In this document: positions 1 to 6,295 of the stretch, in pieces
Position numbering within the stretch: the stretch's first letter is position 1
Layout: every line of letters starts with the position of its first letter
Assembly: GCA_025927935.1 (NCBI GenBank)
Contig: JAICKM010000257.1
Span: 1 to 8,837, forward strand
DNA length: 8,837 nucleotides
Direction: 5' to 3'
Source of the DNA: Chloroflexia bacterium
GTDB taxonomy: Bacteria; Chloroflexota; Chloroflexia; QHBQ01; JADMIH01
The notes under the pieces: generated by a model
Told to the model about the DNA's origin: nothing
The model's database searches: none
What the model saw: only the letters and a program-made list of their open reading frames with translations
Program-made: the position numbers and the translations under genes

Positions 1-1
1 A

Positions 2-982
2 CTTGTTACGGCGCAATGGGCGGATATGCCCCTGGAGGAGCTAACGGAGAAAGTCAGCCGGTGGGGGTATGACGGCCTGGAACTCGCCTGCTGGAACCAA
101 CACTTCAATACGCAACGGGCGTTGCACGATCCCGAGTACCTTCCCTGGCTGCGCGGTCTCCTCGACAAGCATAACCTGAAGTACTTCGCCCTGAGTACCC
201 ATCTGGTCAGCCAGGCGGTATGCGACCCTGTCGACTCGCGCCACAAGGGCGTCCTTCCGGACCACGTGTGGGGTGACGGCGATCCCGAGGGCGTGCGCCG
301 GAGGGCGGCACAAGAAGTGATGGATACCGCACGCGCTGCCGTCAAGTTTGGCGTGACGCAGGTGAACGGTTTTACCGGATCGAGCGTCTGGCATATGCTC
401 TACTCTTTCCCGCCCAACGACTTCGATGAAATCGAGAAAGGTTACCAGGACTTCGCCGACCGCTGGAACCCGATCATTGACGTGTTCGATCAAGAAGGCG
501 TGAAGTTCGGGCTGGAGGTGCATCCCACCGAGATCGCCTACGATTATGTGACGACCCGCAAAGCGCTCGATGCGATTGGCAACCGGCCCGGCTTCGGCAT
601 TAACTTCGATCCGAGCCACTTCATCGAGCAAATGCTCGACCCGATAGGCTTCATCGAGGAATTTGCCGACCGCATCTATAATGTCCACGTGAAGGACTCC
701 AAGAGGTACCTGAACGGGCGCAACAGCATCCTGGGATCGCATCTCAACTTCGGTGATTCGCGCCGGGGCTGGGATTTTGTGTCCCCCGGTCACGGCGATG
801 TCGATTTCGAGGCGATGTTCCGCGCCCTGAACCGTATCGGCTATCAAGGGCAGCTTGCTATCGAGTGGGAAGACTCGGGCATGGACCGCGAGTGGGGCGC
901 GCCCGACGCGCTGGCCTTCGTGCGGCGGACCGATTTCGCCCCCTCGGCGGTAGCCTTCGACGAGGCTTTCAAACGCAAGTAG
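2..982 (+). CDS. Sugar phosphate isomerase/epimerase-like TIM-barrel protein (5'-truncated by window edge)
   Basis: This is a xylose-isomerase-like/AP-endonuclease-2-fold TIM barrel, a family that isomerises, epimerises or dehydrates sugars and cyclitols with a divalent metal. Numbering from the first in-frame ATG (base 26), the expected metal and substrate residues lie on successive strands: Glu164 in EVHPTE, Asp195 and His198 in NFDPSH, His221 in VHVKDS, and Glu280 in AIEWED near the C-terminus. That ATG is probably not the true start. The frame is open to base 2, and the codons before it read LVTAQWAD, running straight into PLEELTEKV as a normal N-terminal beta strand, and no ribosome binding site precedes base 26. 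The gene therefore most likely begins left of the window. It is followed 51 bases later by a Gfo/Idh/MocA oxidoreductase, a common partner in sugar and inositol catabolism. The family is confident; the substrate is unknown, and 'isomerase' is a family name rather than a demonstrated activity. Confidence 0.88.
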   Translation, partial: LVTAQWADMPLEELTEKVSRWGYDGLELACWNQHFNTQRALHDPEYLPWLRGLLDKHNLKYFALSTHLVSQAVCDPVDSRHKGVLPDHVWGDGDPEGVRRRAAQEVMDTARAAVKFGVTQVNGFTGSSVWHMLYSFPPNDFDEIEKGYQDFADRWNPIIDVFDQEGVKFGLEVHPTEIAYDYVTTRKALDAIGNRPGFGINFDPSHFIEQMLDPIGFIEEFADRIYNVHVKDSKRYLNGRNSILGSHLNFGDSRRGWDFVSPGHGDVDFEAMFRALNRIGYQGQLAIEWEDSGMDREWGAPDALAFVRRTDFAPSAVAFDEAFKRK

Positions 983-1033
983 CGCTGTACGCTTCCGCGC
1001 CGGATACTTGCGCGGGACAGAGAGGAGATTCGT

Positions 1034-2224
1034 ATGGCGGATGAAGTCGGCTTTGTCACGATGGCGCGCGCCAAGGCGACGCACCCGGCGCCCGAAGTCG
1101 GGGTCGGTATGTTCGGCTATGCCTTCATGGGCAAGGCGCACACGAACGCCTACAAGAAGCTGCCCTATATGATCTATCCCCCGCCCGCCGTGCCCAAACT
1201 GGTCGCGGTGGCCGGGCGCAACGAAGAAGGGGTGCGCGAAGCGGCCTTGCGCTATGGCTACGAGGGCTATTACACCGATTGGCGCAAGATGCTGGCCGAC
1301 CCGCGCGTGCAACTGGTCGACAACGGCGGTCCCAACGACATGCACGCCGAGGTCAGCATCGCCGCCGCGGAGGCGGGCAAGCATATCCTCTGCGAGAAGC
1401 CGCTGGGCCGCACCCGCGCGGAGGCCAAGAGCATGCTCGACGCCGTGCAGAAGGCGGGCGTCAAGCACATGGCGGCCTTCAACTACCGCTTCGTGCCCGC
1501 CATCCGCCAGGCGTATGAACTGATCCAGAGCGGGGCGCTGGGCGAGATCTACCACTTCCGCGCCGTCTATCTGCAAGAGTGGATCATGGACCCGGCTTTC
1601 CCCATGGTCTGGCGTCTACAGAAAAAGGTAGCCGGCAGCGGCGCCCTGGGCGACCTGGGCGCGCACATCATCGACCTGGGCCGCTTCCTGGTCGGCGAGC
1701 CGAAGTCGGTCATGGCGATGACGCGCACCTTCATCAAGGATCGCCCGCTGCCCGACGGCAGCGGGACCGGCACGGTCGACGTGGACGACGCCTTTGCGGC
1801 GCTGGTGGAATTCGAGAACGGCGCGCTGGGCATCCTGGAGGCGTCGCGCTTCGCAGCGGGCCGCAAAAACCACGAAGTGCTGGAGATCAACGGCTCCAAG
1901 GGATCGATCAGCTTCAACCTGGAGCGCTTTAACGAGTTGGATGTCTACTGGAAGGATGGCCGGCGCGAAACGCAGGGCTTCACCAATGTGCTCGTGACCG
2001 AATCGTACCACCCCTTCTGGGAACACTGGTGGCCGCAGGGCCACATCATCGGCTGGGAGCACACCTTCGTCCACGAGATCGCTCACCTGCTTGACGCCAT
2101 CGTCAACGACAAAGATGTGGGGCCGCTGGGGGCGACGTTCGAGGACGGCTACCGCAACGCCGTCATTTGCGACGCGATCCTGGAATCGGCGGAGTCGGGG
2201 CGGCGCGTCAGCATCGAATATTAG
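1034..2224 (+). CDS. Gfo/Idh/MocA family NAD(P)-dependent oxidoreductase
   Basis: This 396-residue oxidoreductase should oxidise a hydroxyl group of a sugar, sugar derivative or inositol, or reduce the keto form, in the cytoplasm. An N-terminal Rossmann domain (about residues 21-145) carries the dinucleotide fingerprint at 23-33 (GVGMFGYAFMG). By alignment with GxGxxG of relatives, the middle glycine is Ala30. The catalytic lysine is in the CEKPLG motif (Lys122). YRFVPA follows at 151-156, and the C-terminal domain has the D-x3-H active-site pair (Asp207, His211 in GDLGAHIID). Length is normal. The ATG at 1034 is preceded by AGAGGAGA at 1021-1028; a second ATG at 1064 lacks such a site. The roughly 20 residues before the Rossmann fold look like a natural short extension. 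It sits 51 bases after the TIM-barrel gene, presumably co-transcribed. Substrate specificity cannot be read from sequence. Confidence 0.92.
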   Translation: MADEVGFVTMARAKATHPAPEVGVGMFGYAFMGKAHTNAYKKLPYMIYPPPAVPKLVAVAGRNEEGVREAALRYGYEGYYTDWRKMLADPRVQLVDNGGPNDMHAEVSIAAAEAGKHILCEKPLGRTRAEAKSMLDAVQKAGVKHMAAFNYRFVPAIRQAYELIQSGALGEIYHFRAVYLQEWIMDPAFPMVWRLQKKVAGSGALGDLGAHIIDLGRFLVGEPKSVMAMTRTFIKDRPLPDGSGTGTVDVDDAFAALVEFENGALGILEASRFAAGRKNHEVLEINGSKGSISFNLERFNELDVYWKDGRRETQGFTNVLVTESYHPFWEHWWPQGHIIGWEHTFVHEIAHLLDAIVNDKDVGPLGATFEDGYRNAVICDAILESAESGRRVSIEY

Positions 2225-2238
2225 GCCGCCGCGAGTGT

Positions 2239-2268
2239 GGGAGTGGCGGGCGCGCACCCGCCGCTCCC
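2239..2268 (+). repeat. Intergenic hairpin, 12-bp stem with 6-nt loop
   Basis: GGGAGTGGCGGG (2239-2250) pairs with CCCGCCGCTCCC (2257-2268) around the loop CGCGCA. In RNA all 12 positions pair, one of them a G-U wobble. It lies 14 bases after the oxidoreductase stop and 7 bases before the ribosome binding site of the small membrane protein gene. No T-run follows, so it is not a classical intrinsic terminator. It may protect the upstream message from 3' decay, or affect expression of the next gene. Confidence 0.6.
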
Positions 2269-2275
2269 GCTGCCC

Positions 2276-2284
2276 GGAGGAGGA
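2276..2284 (+). promoter_or_regulatory. Strong ribosome binding site fixing the start at 2288
   Basis: GGAGGAGGA lies 3 bases before the ATG at 2288 (7 from the core GGAGG). It chooses this start over an in-frame upstream GTG/ATG-like start at 2237, which would translate through the hairpin and add a proline/glycine-rich, unconvincing leader. Confidence 0.75.
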
Positions 2285-2287
2285 ACC

Positions 2288-2533
2288 ATGTCACCCAGAC
2301 TGCTCGGCATGCTGACGCGGGCCTGCATCGCGGGGATCGGCATTGGGATCATCTGCATGATCCAGCCGTTTGCCTTCGCGTTGTTCAAGTGGGGCTTTTT
2401 GTTGCTCCTGGCCGCGACGCTGCTCTATATCGTCGTCTCGCATTTGCCGGAGCGCTCCACCGCCGCGGCGAACACCGACGTAACGGAGGCGGTGCCGATC
2501 TCGCTGAGCGCGCCCGGTAACTCGAATTCGTAA
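2288..2533 (+). CDS. Small two-helix membrane protein, function unknown
   Basis: This encodes an 81-residue protein I cannot assign to a named family. It is hydrophobic from about residue 10 to 51. Two likely transmembrane helices (about 11-29 and 35-51) are separated by a short QPFAFALFKWG turn, and a polar, serine/alanine-rich tail (about 52-81) follows. There is no lipobox and no cleavable signal peptide apparent. The start is set by a very strong GGAGGAGGA site. It lies between the sugar oxidoreductase and xylulokinase genes in the same orientation, with a stable hairpin just upstream and a 185-base gap downstream. It could be an accessory to a membrane transporter or simply a small inner-membrane protein; the sequence does not decide. 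The good Shine-Dalgarno, the clean hydrophobic pattern and the lack of a better ORF here support it as a real gene. Confidence 0.7.
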   Translation: MSPRLLGMLTRACIAGIGIGIICMIQPFAFALFKWGFLLLLAATLLYIVVSHLPERSTAAANTDVTEAVPISLSAPGNSNS

Positions 2534-2718
2534 CCACGCGCGGCGCGAGCATATCTTGTACGGGACGGCAGCCGAGGGCATTCTGCTTGCTGAGAAAGAA
2601 GCGCTGCACCGGAATCCAGAGAACCGGCAAAGCGTCCCTGATCCGTGCCCGTGCCGCCCAGCCCGCGAAGGCGGCGCCGCTACCGCCACTCAAGCAATAG
2701 GCGAGGAGAACCCGATCC
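2534..2718 (+). other. 185-bp spacer with no recognised gene
   Basis: The spacer separates the small membrane protein gene from the kinase gene. I see no intrinsic terminator, tRNA or convincing promoter. GGGACG at 2562-2567 and CGTCCC at 2633-2638 form a loose inverted pair, with CCGG...CCGG (about 2610-2625) inside. The + frame ending at TAG 2698-2700 is open through most of the spacer and basic in composition, but has no start or ribosome binding site. The last bases hold the GAGGAG site (2703-2708) of the kinase gene. Confidence 0.4.
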
Positions 2719-4260
2719 ATGGCTGAACGCCTCCTGCTGGGGATCGATATCGCCACGTCCGGCACCAAAGCGATCCTGCTAACCCCCGGCGGCGCCGTGG
2801 TCGCCACGGCCACAGCCGAGTACCCGATGTATACGCCGCGCCCGCTCTGGGCCGAACAGAACCCCGCCGACTGGTGGGCGGCCACGGTGCAGGCGATCCG
2901 GGGCGTGCTCGCCACGCCCGGCGTGGACGCTCGGCAGGTGGCGGGCATCGGGCTGACCGGGCAGATGCACGGCCTGGTGCTGCTCGACGCGCACGGCGAA
3001 GTCTTGCGCCCCTGCATCATGTGGAACGACCAGCGCACCGGGCCGCAGTGCGCGGCGATCACGGCAAAGCTGGGCCTGCCGCGCTTGCTCGACCTGATCG
3101 CTAACCCGGTGCTGCCCGGCTTCACCGCGCCCAAGATCGTCTGGGTGCGCGAGCACGAGCCGGATGTCTACCGCCAGGCGGCCCAGGTGCTGCTGCCCAA
3201 AGACTATGTGCGCTACCGGCTGACCGGCGACTACGCCACCGAGGTGTCCGATGCGTCGGGCACGGCGCTGCTCGATGTGGCGCACCGGCGCTGGTCGGAC
3301 GAGATGCTGGCCGCGCTCGATATCCCGGCGGCCTGGATGCCCCCTTGCTACGAGTCGCCGGTGCCAAGCACGCGCATCTCCGCTGCCGCCGCCGAGGCAA
3401 CGGGGCTGCCCGCGGGCACGCCGGTGGTGGGCGGCGGCGGCGACCAGGCGGCGCAGGCCGTCGGCAGCGGCATCATCGAGCAGGGCATCATCTCGATCAC
3501 GCTGGGCACGTCGGGCGTGGTGTTTGCCGCGACTGAGCGCTTCCTGCTGGAGCCGCAGGGCCGCCTGCACGCCTTCTGCCACGCCGTACCCAACCAATGG
3601 CACCTGATGGGTGTCATGCTCTCCGCTGCCGGGTCGCTGCGCTGGTATCGCGACGTGCTGGGCCAGGCCGAACTGGCCGAGGCCGCCAAGGATCACACCG
3701 ATGCCTACGATCTGCTGACCACACAGGCGGCCGGCGCGCCCGCCGGGTCCGAAGGACTGCTGTTCCTGCCCTACCTGACCGGCGAGCGCACCCCCTACCC
3801 CGACCCCGACGCGCGCGGTGTCTACTTCGGGCTGACGCTGCGCCACGAGAAAGCACACATGGTACGCGCCGTGCTGGAAGGGGTAGCCTACGGCTTGCGC
3901 GACTCGCTGGAGTTGATGCGCGCCATGGGCCTGGAGATCACCCAGGTGCGCGCGTCGGGCGGCGGCGCGCGCAGCCCGTTGTGGCGGCAGATCCTGGCCG
4001 ACGTGTGCGAGTCGGAGATCGTGCTGACCAACGTGACCGAGGGCGCGGCCTTTGGCGCGGCCCTGCTGGCCGGGGTCGGCGCCGGACTCTACGCAAGCGT
4101 GGACGAAGGCTGTGCGGCGACCATTCGCATCACCGACAAGGTCGAACCCGGCCCGGCCGCCGCGGTCTACGCCGACTACTATCCGATCTACCAGGCGCTG
4201 TACCCCGCGCTCGCGCCGCAGTTCCAGCGGGTCAGCGCCGCCACCGCGAAGCATCTGTAA
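2719..4260 (+). CDS. xylB: Xylulokinase-type FGGY carbohydrate kinase
   Basis: The product phosphorylates a ketopentose, most likely D-xylulose to D-xylulose 5-phosphate, feeding the pentose phosphate pathway. At 513 residues it is normal for the family. The N-terminal actin-like domain opens with the phosphate-1 motif GIDIATSGTKA (Asp10). Xylulokinase-like features follow: GQMHG at 81-85, MWNDQRTG at 101-108, the PKDYVRYRLTG segment at 160-170, and DASGT at 178-182. The catalytic aspartate is expected at Asp242 in GGGGDQAAQAVG. The C-terminal domain has LGTSG (262-266), the LPYLTGERTPY signature (350-360) and the ATP-binding ASGGGARSPLWRQ (412-424). The ATG at 2719 has GAGGAG (2703-2708) upstream, and an in-frame stop at 2698 excludes any longer form. 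Neighbouring dehydrogenases could generate its ketose. Other FGGY substrates such as ribulose or fructose are possible, but the motifs fit xylulokinase best. Confidence 0.93.
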   Translation: MAERLLLGIDIATSGTKAILLTPGGAVVATATAEYPMYTPRPLWAEQNPADWWAATVQAIRGVLATPGVDARQVAGIGLTGQMHGLVLLDAHGEVLRPCIMWNDQRTGPQCAAITAKLGLPRLLDLIANPVLPGFTAPKIVWVREHEPDVYRQAAQVLLPKDYVRYRLTGDYATEVSDASGTALLDVAHRRWSDEMLAALDIPAAWMPPCYESPVPSTRISAAAAEATGLPAGTPVVGGGGDQAAQAVGSGIIEQGIISITLGTSGVVFAATERFLLEPQGRLHAFCHAVPNQWHLMGVMLSAAGSLRWYRDVLGQAELAEAAKDHTDAYDLLTTQAAGAPAGSEGLLFLPYLTGERTPYPDPDARGVYFGLTLRHEKAHMVRAVLEGVAYGLRDSLELMRAMGLEITQVRASGGGARSPLWRQILADVCESEIVLTNVTEGAAFGAALLAGVGAGLYASVDEGCAATIRITDKVEPGPAAAVYADYYPIYQALYPALAPQFQRVSAATAKHL

Positions 4261-4284
4261 GCGGCGGCGCGGGTGGCCGTTAGC

Positions 4285-4290
4285 GGAGGG
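4285..4290 (+). promoter_or_regulatory. Ribosome binding site for the SDR gene, deciding the start at 4294
   Basis: GGAGGG lies just upstream of the ATG at 4294, with only TTT between; the spacing is short. It favours 4294 over an in-frame GTG at 4273, which has no comparable site and would add MAVSGGF before the normal SDR N-terminus. Confidence 0.6.
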
Positions 4291-4293
4291 TTT

Positions 4294-5097
4294 ATGACGA
4301 ATCTGGCGGGCAAAGTGGCGCTGGTGACGGGCGCCAGCAAGGGCATCGGGCACGATCTGGCGATCGGCCTGGCCCATGCCGGCGCGGCGGTCGTCGCCAA
4401 CTACTACACCGACGAGGCGGGCGCCCAGGACGCCGTGGCGAAGATCCGGGCCGGCGGCGGGCAAGCTATCGCGGTGGGCGCCGACGTGGGTACCGTGGCC
4501 GGTTGCCGCGACCTGGTCGCGCGCACGGTGCAGGAGTTCGGGCGGATCGACATCGCCTGCTGCCACGCGGGCATCACCAGTTGGGGCAAGTTCCTTGACT
4601 ACACGGAAGAAGCCTTCGACTCGGTGGTGAACACCAACCTCAAGGGTACCTATTTCACCGCGCAGGCCGCCGCCCGCGAGATGGTGAAGCAGGGCGGCGG
4701 CGGGCGGATCATCATCACCTCGTCGGTGACGGGCACGCAAGCAGTCGAATATCTCTCGGCCTACGGCATGAGCAAGGCGGGCGTGGCGATGCTGGCCCGC
4801 AACCTGGTGCTGGAACTGTCGCCCTACAATATCACGATCAACGCCGTGGCGCCCGGCGCCATCATGAACGAGCGCAACCTGGCCGACGACCCCGATTACG
4901 AGACGAAGTGGGCCGGAGTGGTTCCCGTGCGCCGCCCCGGGTGGCCGCGCGACGTGGTGGCCGCCGTGCTGTTCCTTGCCTCCGACGAGGCCGGCTTCGT
5001 CAACGGCACGATGATCATGGTGGACGGCGGCTGGACCTGCTACAGCCCCACGCCCGGCTTCGAGTTCGTGGAGCGCGAAGGCCGGGTCGGCACCTGA
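4294..5097 (+). CDS. Classical SDR family NAD(P)-dependent oxidoreductase
   Basis: This 267-residue classical short-chain dehydrogenase would interconvert a hydroxyl and a ketone; in this setting, probably polyol or sugar to ketose. The Rossmann nucleotide loop is TGASKGIG (12-19), and the catalytic tetrad is complete: Asn115 (NTNLKG), Ser144, Tyr157 and Lys161 (YGMSK), with 13 residues between Ser and Tyr as usual. The NNAG motif that normally ends beta-4 reads CHAG (90-93). The VAPGAI segment (185-190) and the VNGTMIMVDGGW end of the fold (236-247) are typical. About 20 extra residues follow GGW, rich in aromatic and charged residues, longer than many FabG-like proteins. The gene starts 33 bases after the kinase stop, so co-transcription is likely. 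FabG-like acyl reductase activity is the alternative, but the sugar-gene context argues against it. Confidence 0.92.
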   Translation: MTNLAGKVALVTGASKGIGHDLAIGLAHAGAAVVANYYTDEAGAQDAVAKIRAGGGQAIAVGADVGTVAGCRDLVARTVQEFGRIDIACCHAGITSWGKFLDYTEEAFDSVVNTNLKGTYFTAQAAAREMVKQGGGGRIIITSSVTGTQAVEYLSAYGMSKAGVAMLARNLVLELSPYNITINAVAPGAIMNERNLADDPDYETKWAGVVPVRRPGWPRDVVAAVLFLASDEAGFVNGTMIMVDGGWTCYSPTPGFEFVEREGRVGT

Positions 5098-5122
5098 ACG
5101 GAAATGGGATAAGTACACCCGT

Positions 5123-5156
5123 ACCTTTGGCTGTAGGGGCCGGTTGGCAACCGGCC
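5123..5156 (+). repeat. REP-like palindromic repeat, copy 1
   Basis: This is a 34-base unit with the tetranucleotide GTAG (5133-5136) followed by the palindrome GGCCGGTTGGCAACCGGCC (5138-5156): 9-bp arms around a single central G. It lies in the gap between the SDR and epimerase genes, 43 bases before copy 2. No T-run follows, so it is not a terminator. The GTAG-plus-hairpin layout resembles REP elements mobilised by Y1-type RAYT transposases; no such transposase is in the window. Confidence 0.75.
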
Positions 5157-5165
5157 TGTGCAAGC

Positions 5166-5199
5166 ACCTTTCGCTGTAGGGGCCGGTTGCCAACCGGCC
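5166..5199 (+). repeat. REP-like palindromic repeat, copy 2
   Basis: This is a direct repeat of the unit at 5123-5156, 43 bases on, differing at two of 34 positions. Its core, GGCCGGTTGCCAACCGGCC (5181-5199), has the central base changed from G to C, which makes it the exact reverse complement of the copy 1 core. GTAG is at 5176-5179. A short palindrome, CCCGCGCGGG (5198-5207), overlaps its end. Confidence 0.75.
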
Positions 5200-5234
5200 C
5201 GCGCGGGCATGGGGATCAATAGGGCGATACACCG

Positions 5235-5250
5235 GTCGCCACCTGGCGAC
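5235..5250 (+). promoter_or_regulatory. Perfect inverted repeat next to a ribosome binding site (possible operator or RNA hairpin)
   Basis: GTCGCCA-CC-TGGCGAC is a perfect 7-bp inverted repeat with a 2-base centre. It ends directly against the GGAAGGA ribosome binding site (5251-5257) of the epimerase gene. As DNA it has the size and symmetry of a dimeric repressor site. As RNA it would form a 6-bp stem with an ACCT loop beside the ribosome binding site. Neither role is shown; chance is possible in GC-rich DNA. Confidence 0.4.
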
Positions 5251-5268
5251 GGAAGGATATAAGTTCGC

Positions 5269-6249
5269 ATGAGCAACCGATTTCTCGTTACCGGGGCCAT
5301 GGGCTGCCTGGGCGCCTGGACCCTGCGCAACCTGCTCCAGCAGCAGGCCGTCGCTGTCGCCTTTGACCTGAACACTGATCCCTATCGCCTGCGCCTACTG
5401 CTGAGTGACGCCGAGATCGCCGCCATCCCCATCGTGCAGGGCGACATCACCGACTTCTCCGCCGTGGAGCGCGTGGTGCTGGAGCACGGCATCACCCACA
5501 TCATCCACCTGGCGGCATTGCAGGTGCCGTTTTGCCGGGCTAACCCGGTCCTCGGCGCGCAGGTCAACGTTACCGGTACGGTCAACGTGTTCGAGACCGC
5601 CGCGCGGCACCAGGAGGTCAAGCGCATCGTCTATACCAGTTCGGTGGCGGTTTATGGCCCGCGCGACCTGTACGGCCCCGATCCGGTGCCCGAAGAGGCC
5701 CCGCTGGTGCCCGCCACCCATTACGGCGTCTACAAGCAGGCCAACGAGGGCACCGCGCGCATCTACGCGCAGGATAACGGCGTGACCAGCATCGGCATCC
5801 GCCCCTACGTGATTTACGGCCTGGGCCGGGATCGCGGCGTGACCTCGTCGCCGACGAAGGCCATGCTGGCCGCCGCGCTGGGCCGCGACTACACCATCAC
5901 CTACGGCGGGCGCGGCCACTTCCAGTGGGGCGACGACGCGGCGCGCGCCCTGATCGCCCTGGCGACCGTCCCGGTGGAAGGCACGCGGATCTGTAACCTG
6001 GGCGGCAGCCGCGTCACGGTCCCGGAGGTCATCGCCGCCATCGAGCAGGCCGCGCCGGAGATGGCGGGCCGCATCACCTTCACCGACACCGCGCTGCCCT
6101 TCCCGGATGAACTAGACGACTCCGGCCTGCGCGCGCTGCTGCCCGATCCCCCAGAGACGGACCTGGCGGCGGGCGTGCGCGCGACTGTGGAGGCGTTCCG
6201 CGATCTAATCGCCCAGGGACGCATCGACGTGGAGAACGCGCTGGCCTAG
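5269..6249 (+). CDS. NAD-dependent epimerase/dehydratase (extended SDR) family protein
   Basis: This 326-residue extended SDR resembles nucleotide-sugar epimerases, uronate dehydrogenases and related sugar-acid dehydrogenases. The nucleotide-binding loop is TGAMGCLG (8-15; GxxGxxG), with Asp33 at the end of beta-2 favouring NAD over NADP. HLAALQ (80-85) corresponds to the usual H-x-AA segment. YTSSVAVYG (122-130) supplies the catalytic serine region, and Tyr152 with Lys156 (HYGVYKQANE) form the YxxxK pair. RPYVIYGLGRD (178-188) is typical of the substrate domain. The ATG at 5269 is served by GGAAGGA (5251-5257). It follows the SDR gene after 171 bases containing the REP-like pair. In this cluster of catabolic enzymes, a role on a free sugar or sugar acid is more likely than nucleotide-sugar synthesis, but that is inference from context. 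Confidence 0.9.
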   Translation: MSNRFLVTGAMGCLGAWTLRNLLQQQAVAVAFDLNTDPYRLRLLLSDAEIAAIPIVQGDITDFSAVERVVLEHGITHIIHLAALQVPFCRANPVLGAQVNVTGTVNVFETAARHQEVKRIVYTSSVAVYGPRDLYGPDPVPEEAPLVPATHYGVYKQANEGTARIYAQDNGVTSIGIRPYVIYGLGRDRGVTSSPTKAMLAAALGRDYTITYGGRGHFQWGDDAARALIALATVPVEGTRICNLGGSRVTVPEVIAAIEQAAPEMAGRITFTDTALPFPDELDDSGLRALLPDPPETDLAAGVRATVEAFRDLIAQGRIDVENALA

Positions 6250-6283
6250 TCCTTGCAGAGCGGACCTTATCCTGATTATGGAA

Positions 6284-6289
6284 GAAGGA
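6284..6289 (+). promoter_or_regulatory. Ribosome binding site deciding the start at 6296
   Basis: GAAGGA lies 6 bases before the ATG at 6296. An in-frame ATG at 6278 would place this site inside the coding region and add the leader MEEGTP, which looks like a translated Shine-Dalgarno. Confidence 0.7.
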
Positions 6290-6295
6290 ACCCCC

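Noticed and set aside
26..28. ATG at 26 as the true start of the first gene
   Set aside because: The frame is open to the window edge, the preceding residues fit the fold, and no ribosome binding site is present; the gene most likely starts outside the window.
41..1576. 511-codon open frame on the minus strand
   Set aside because: It is antisense to two well-supported enzyme genes and has no recognisable domain.
2237..2287. Longer version of the small membrane protein starting upstream
   Set aside because: It would translate through the 12-bp hairpin and the ribosome binding site itself; the ATG at 2288 has an ideal GGAGGAGGA.
5123..5199. Two-repeat CRISPR-like array
   Set aside because: Only two copies with a 9-base gap between the 34-base units, strongly palindromic, and no cas genes; this fits an interspersed palindromic repeat instead.
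5138..5199. Intrinsic terminator between the SDR and epimerase genes
   Set aside because: Neither palindrome is followed by a T-run, and the next gene continues in the same direction.
2779..5232. 817-codon open frame on the minus strand
   Set aside because: It crosses the kinase and SDR genes and the repeat region. Its product is an Arg/Ala/Gly/His-rich mix with no family motif, the usual shadow of GC-rich coding DNA.
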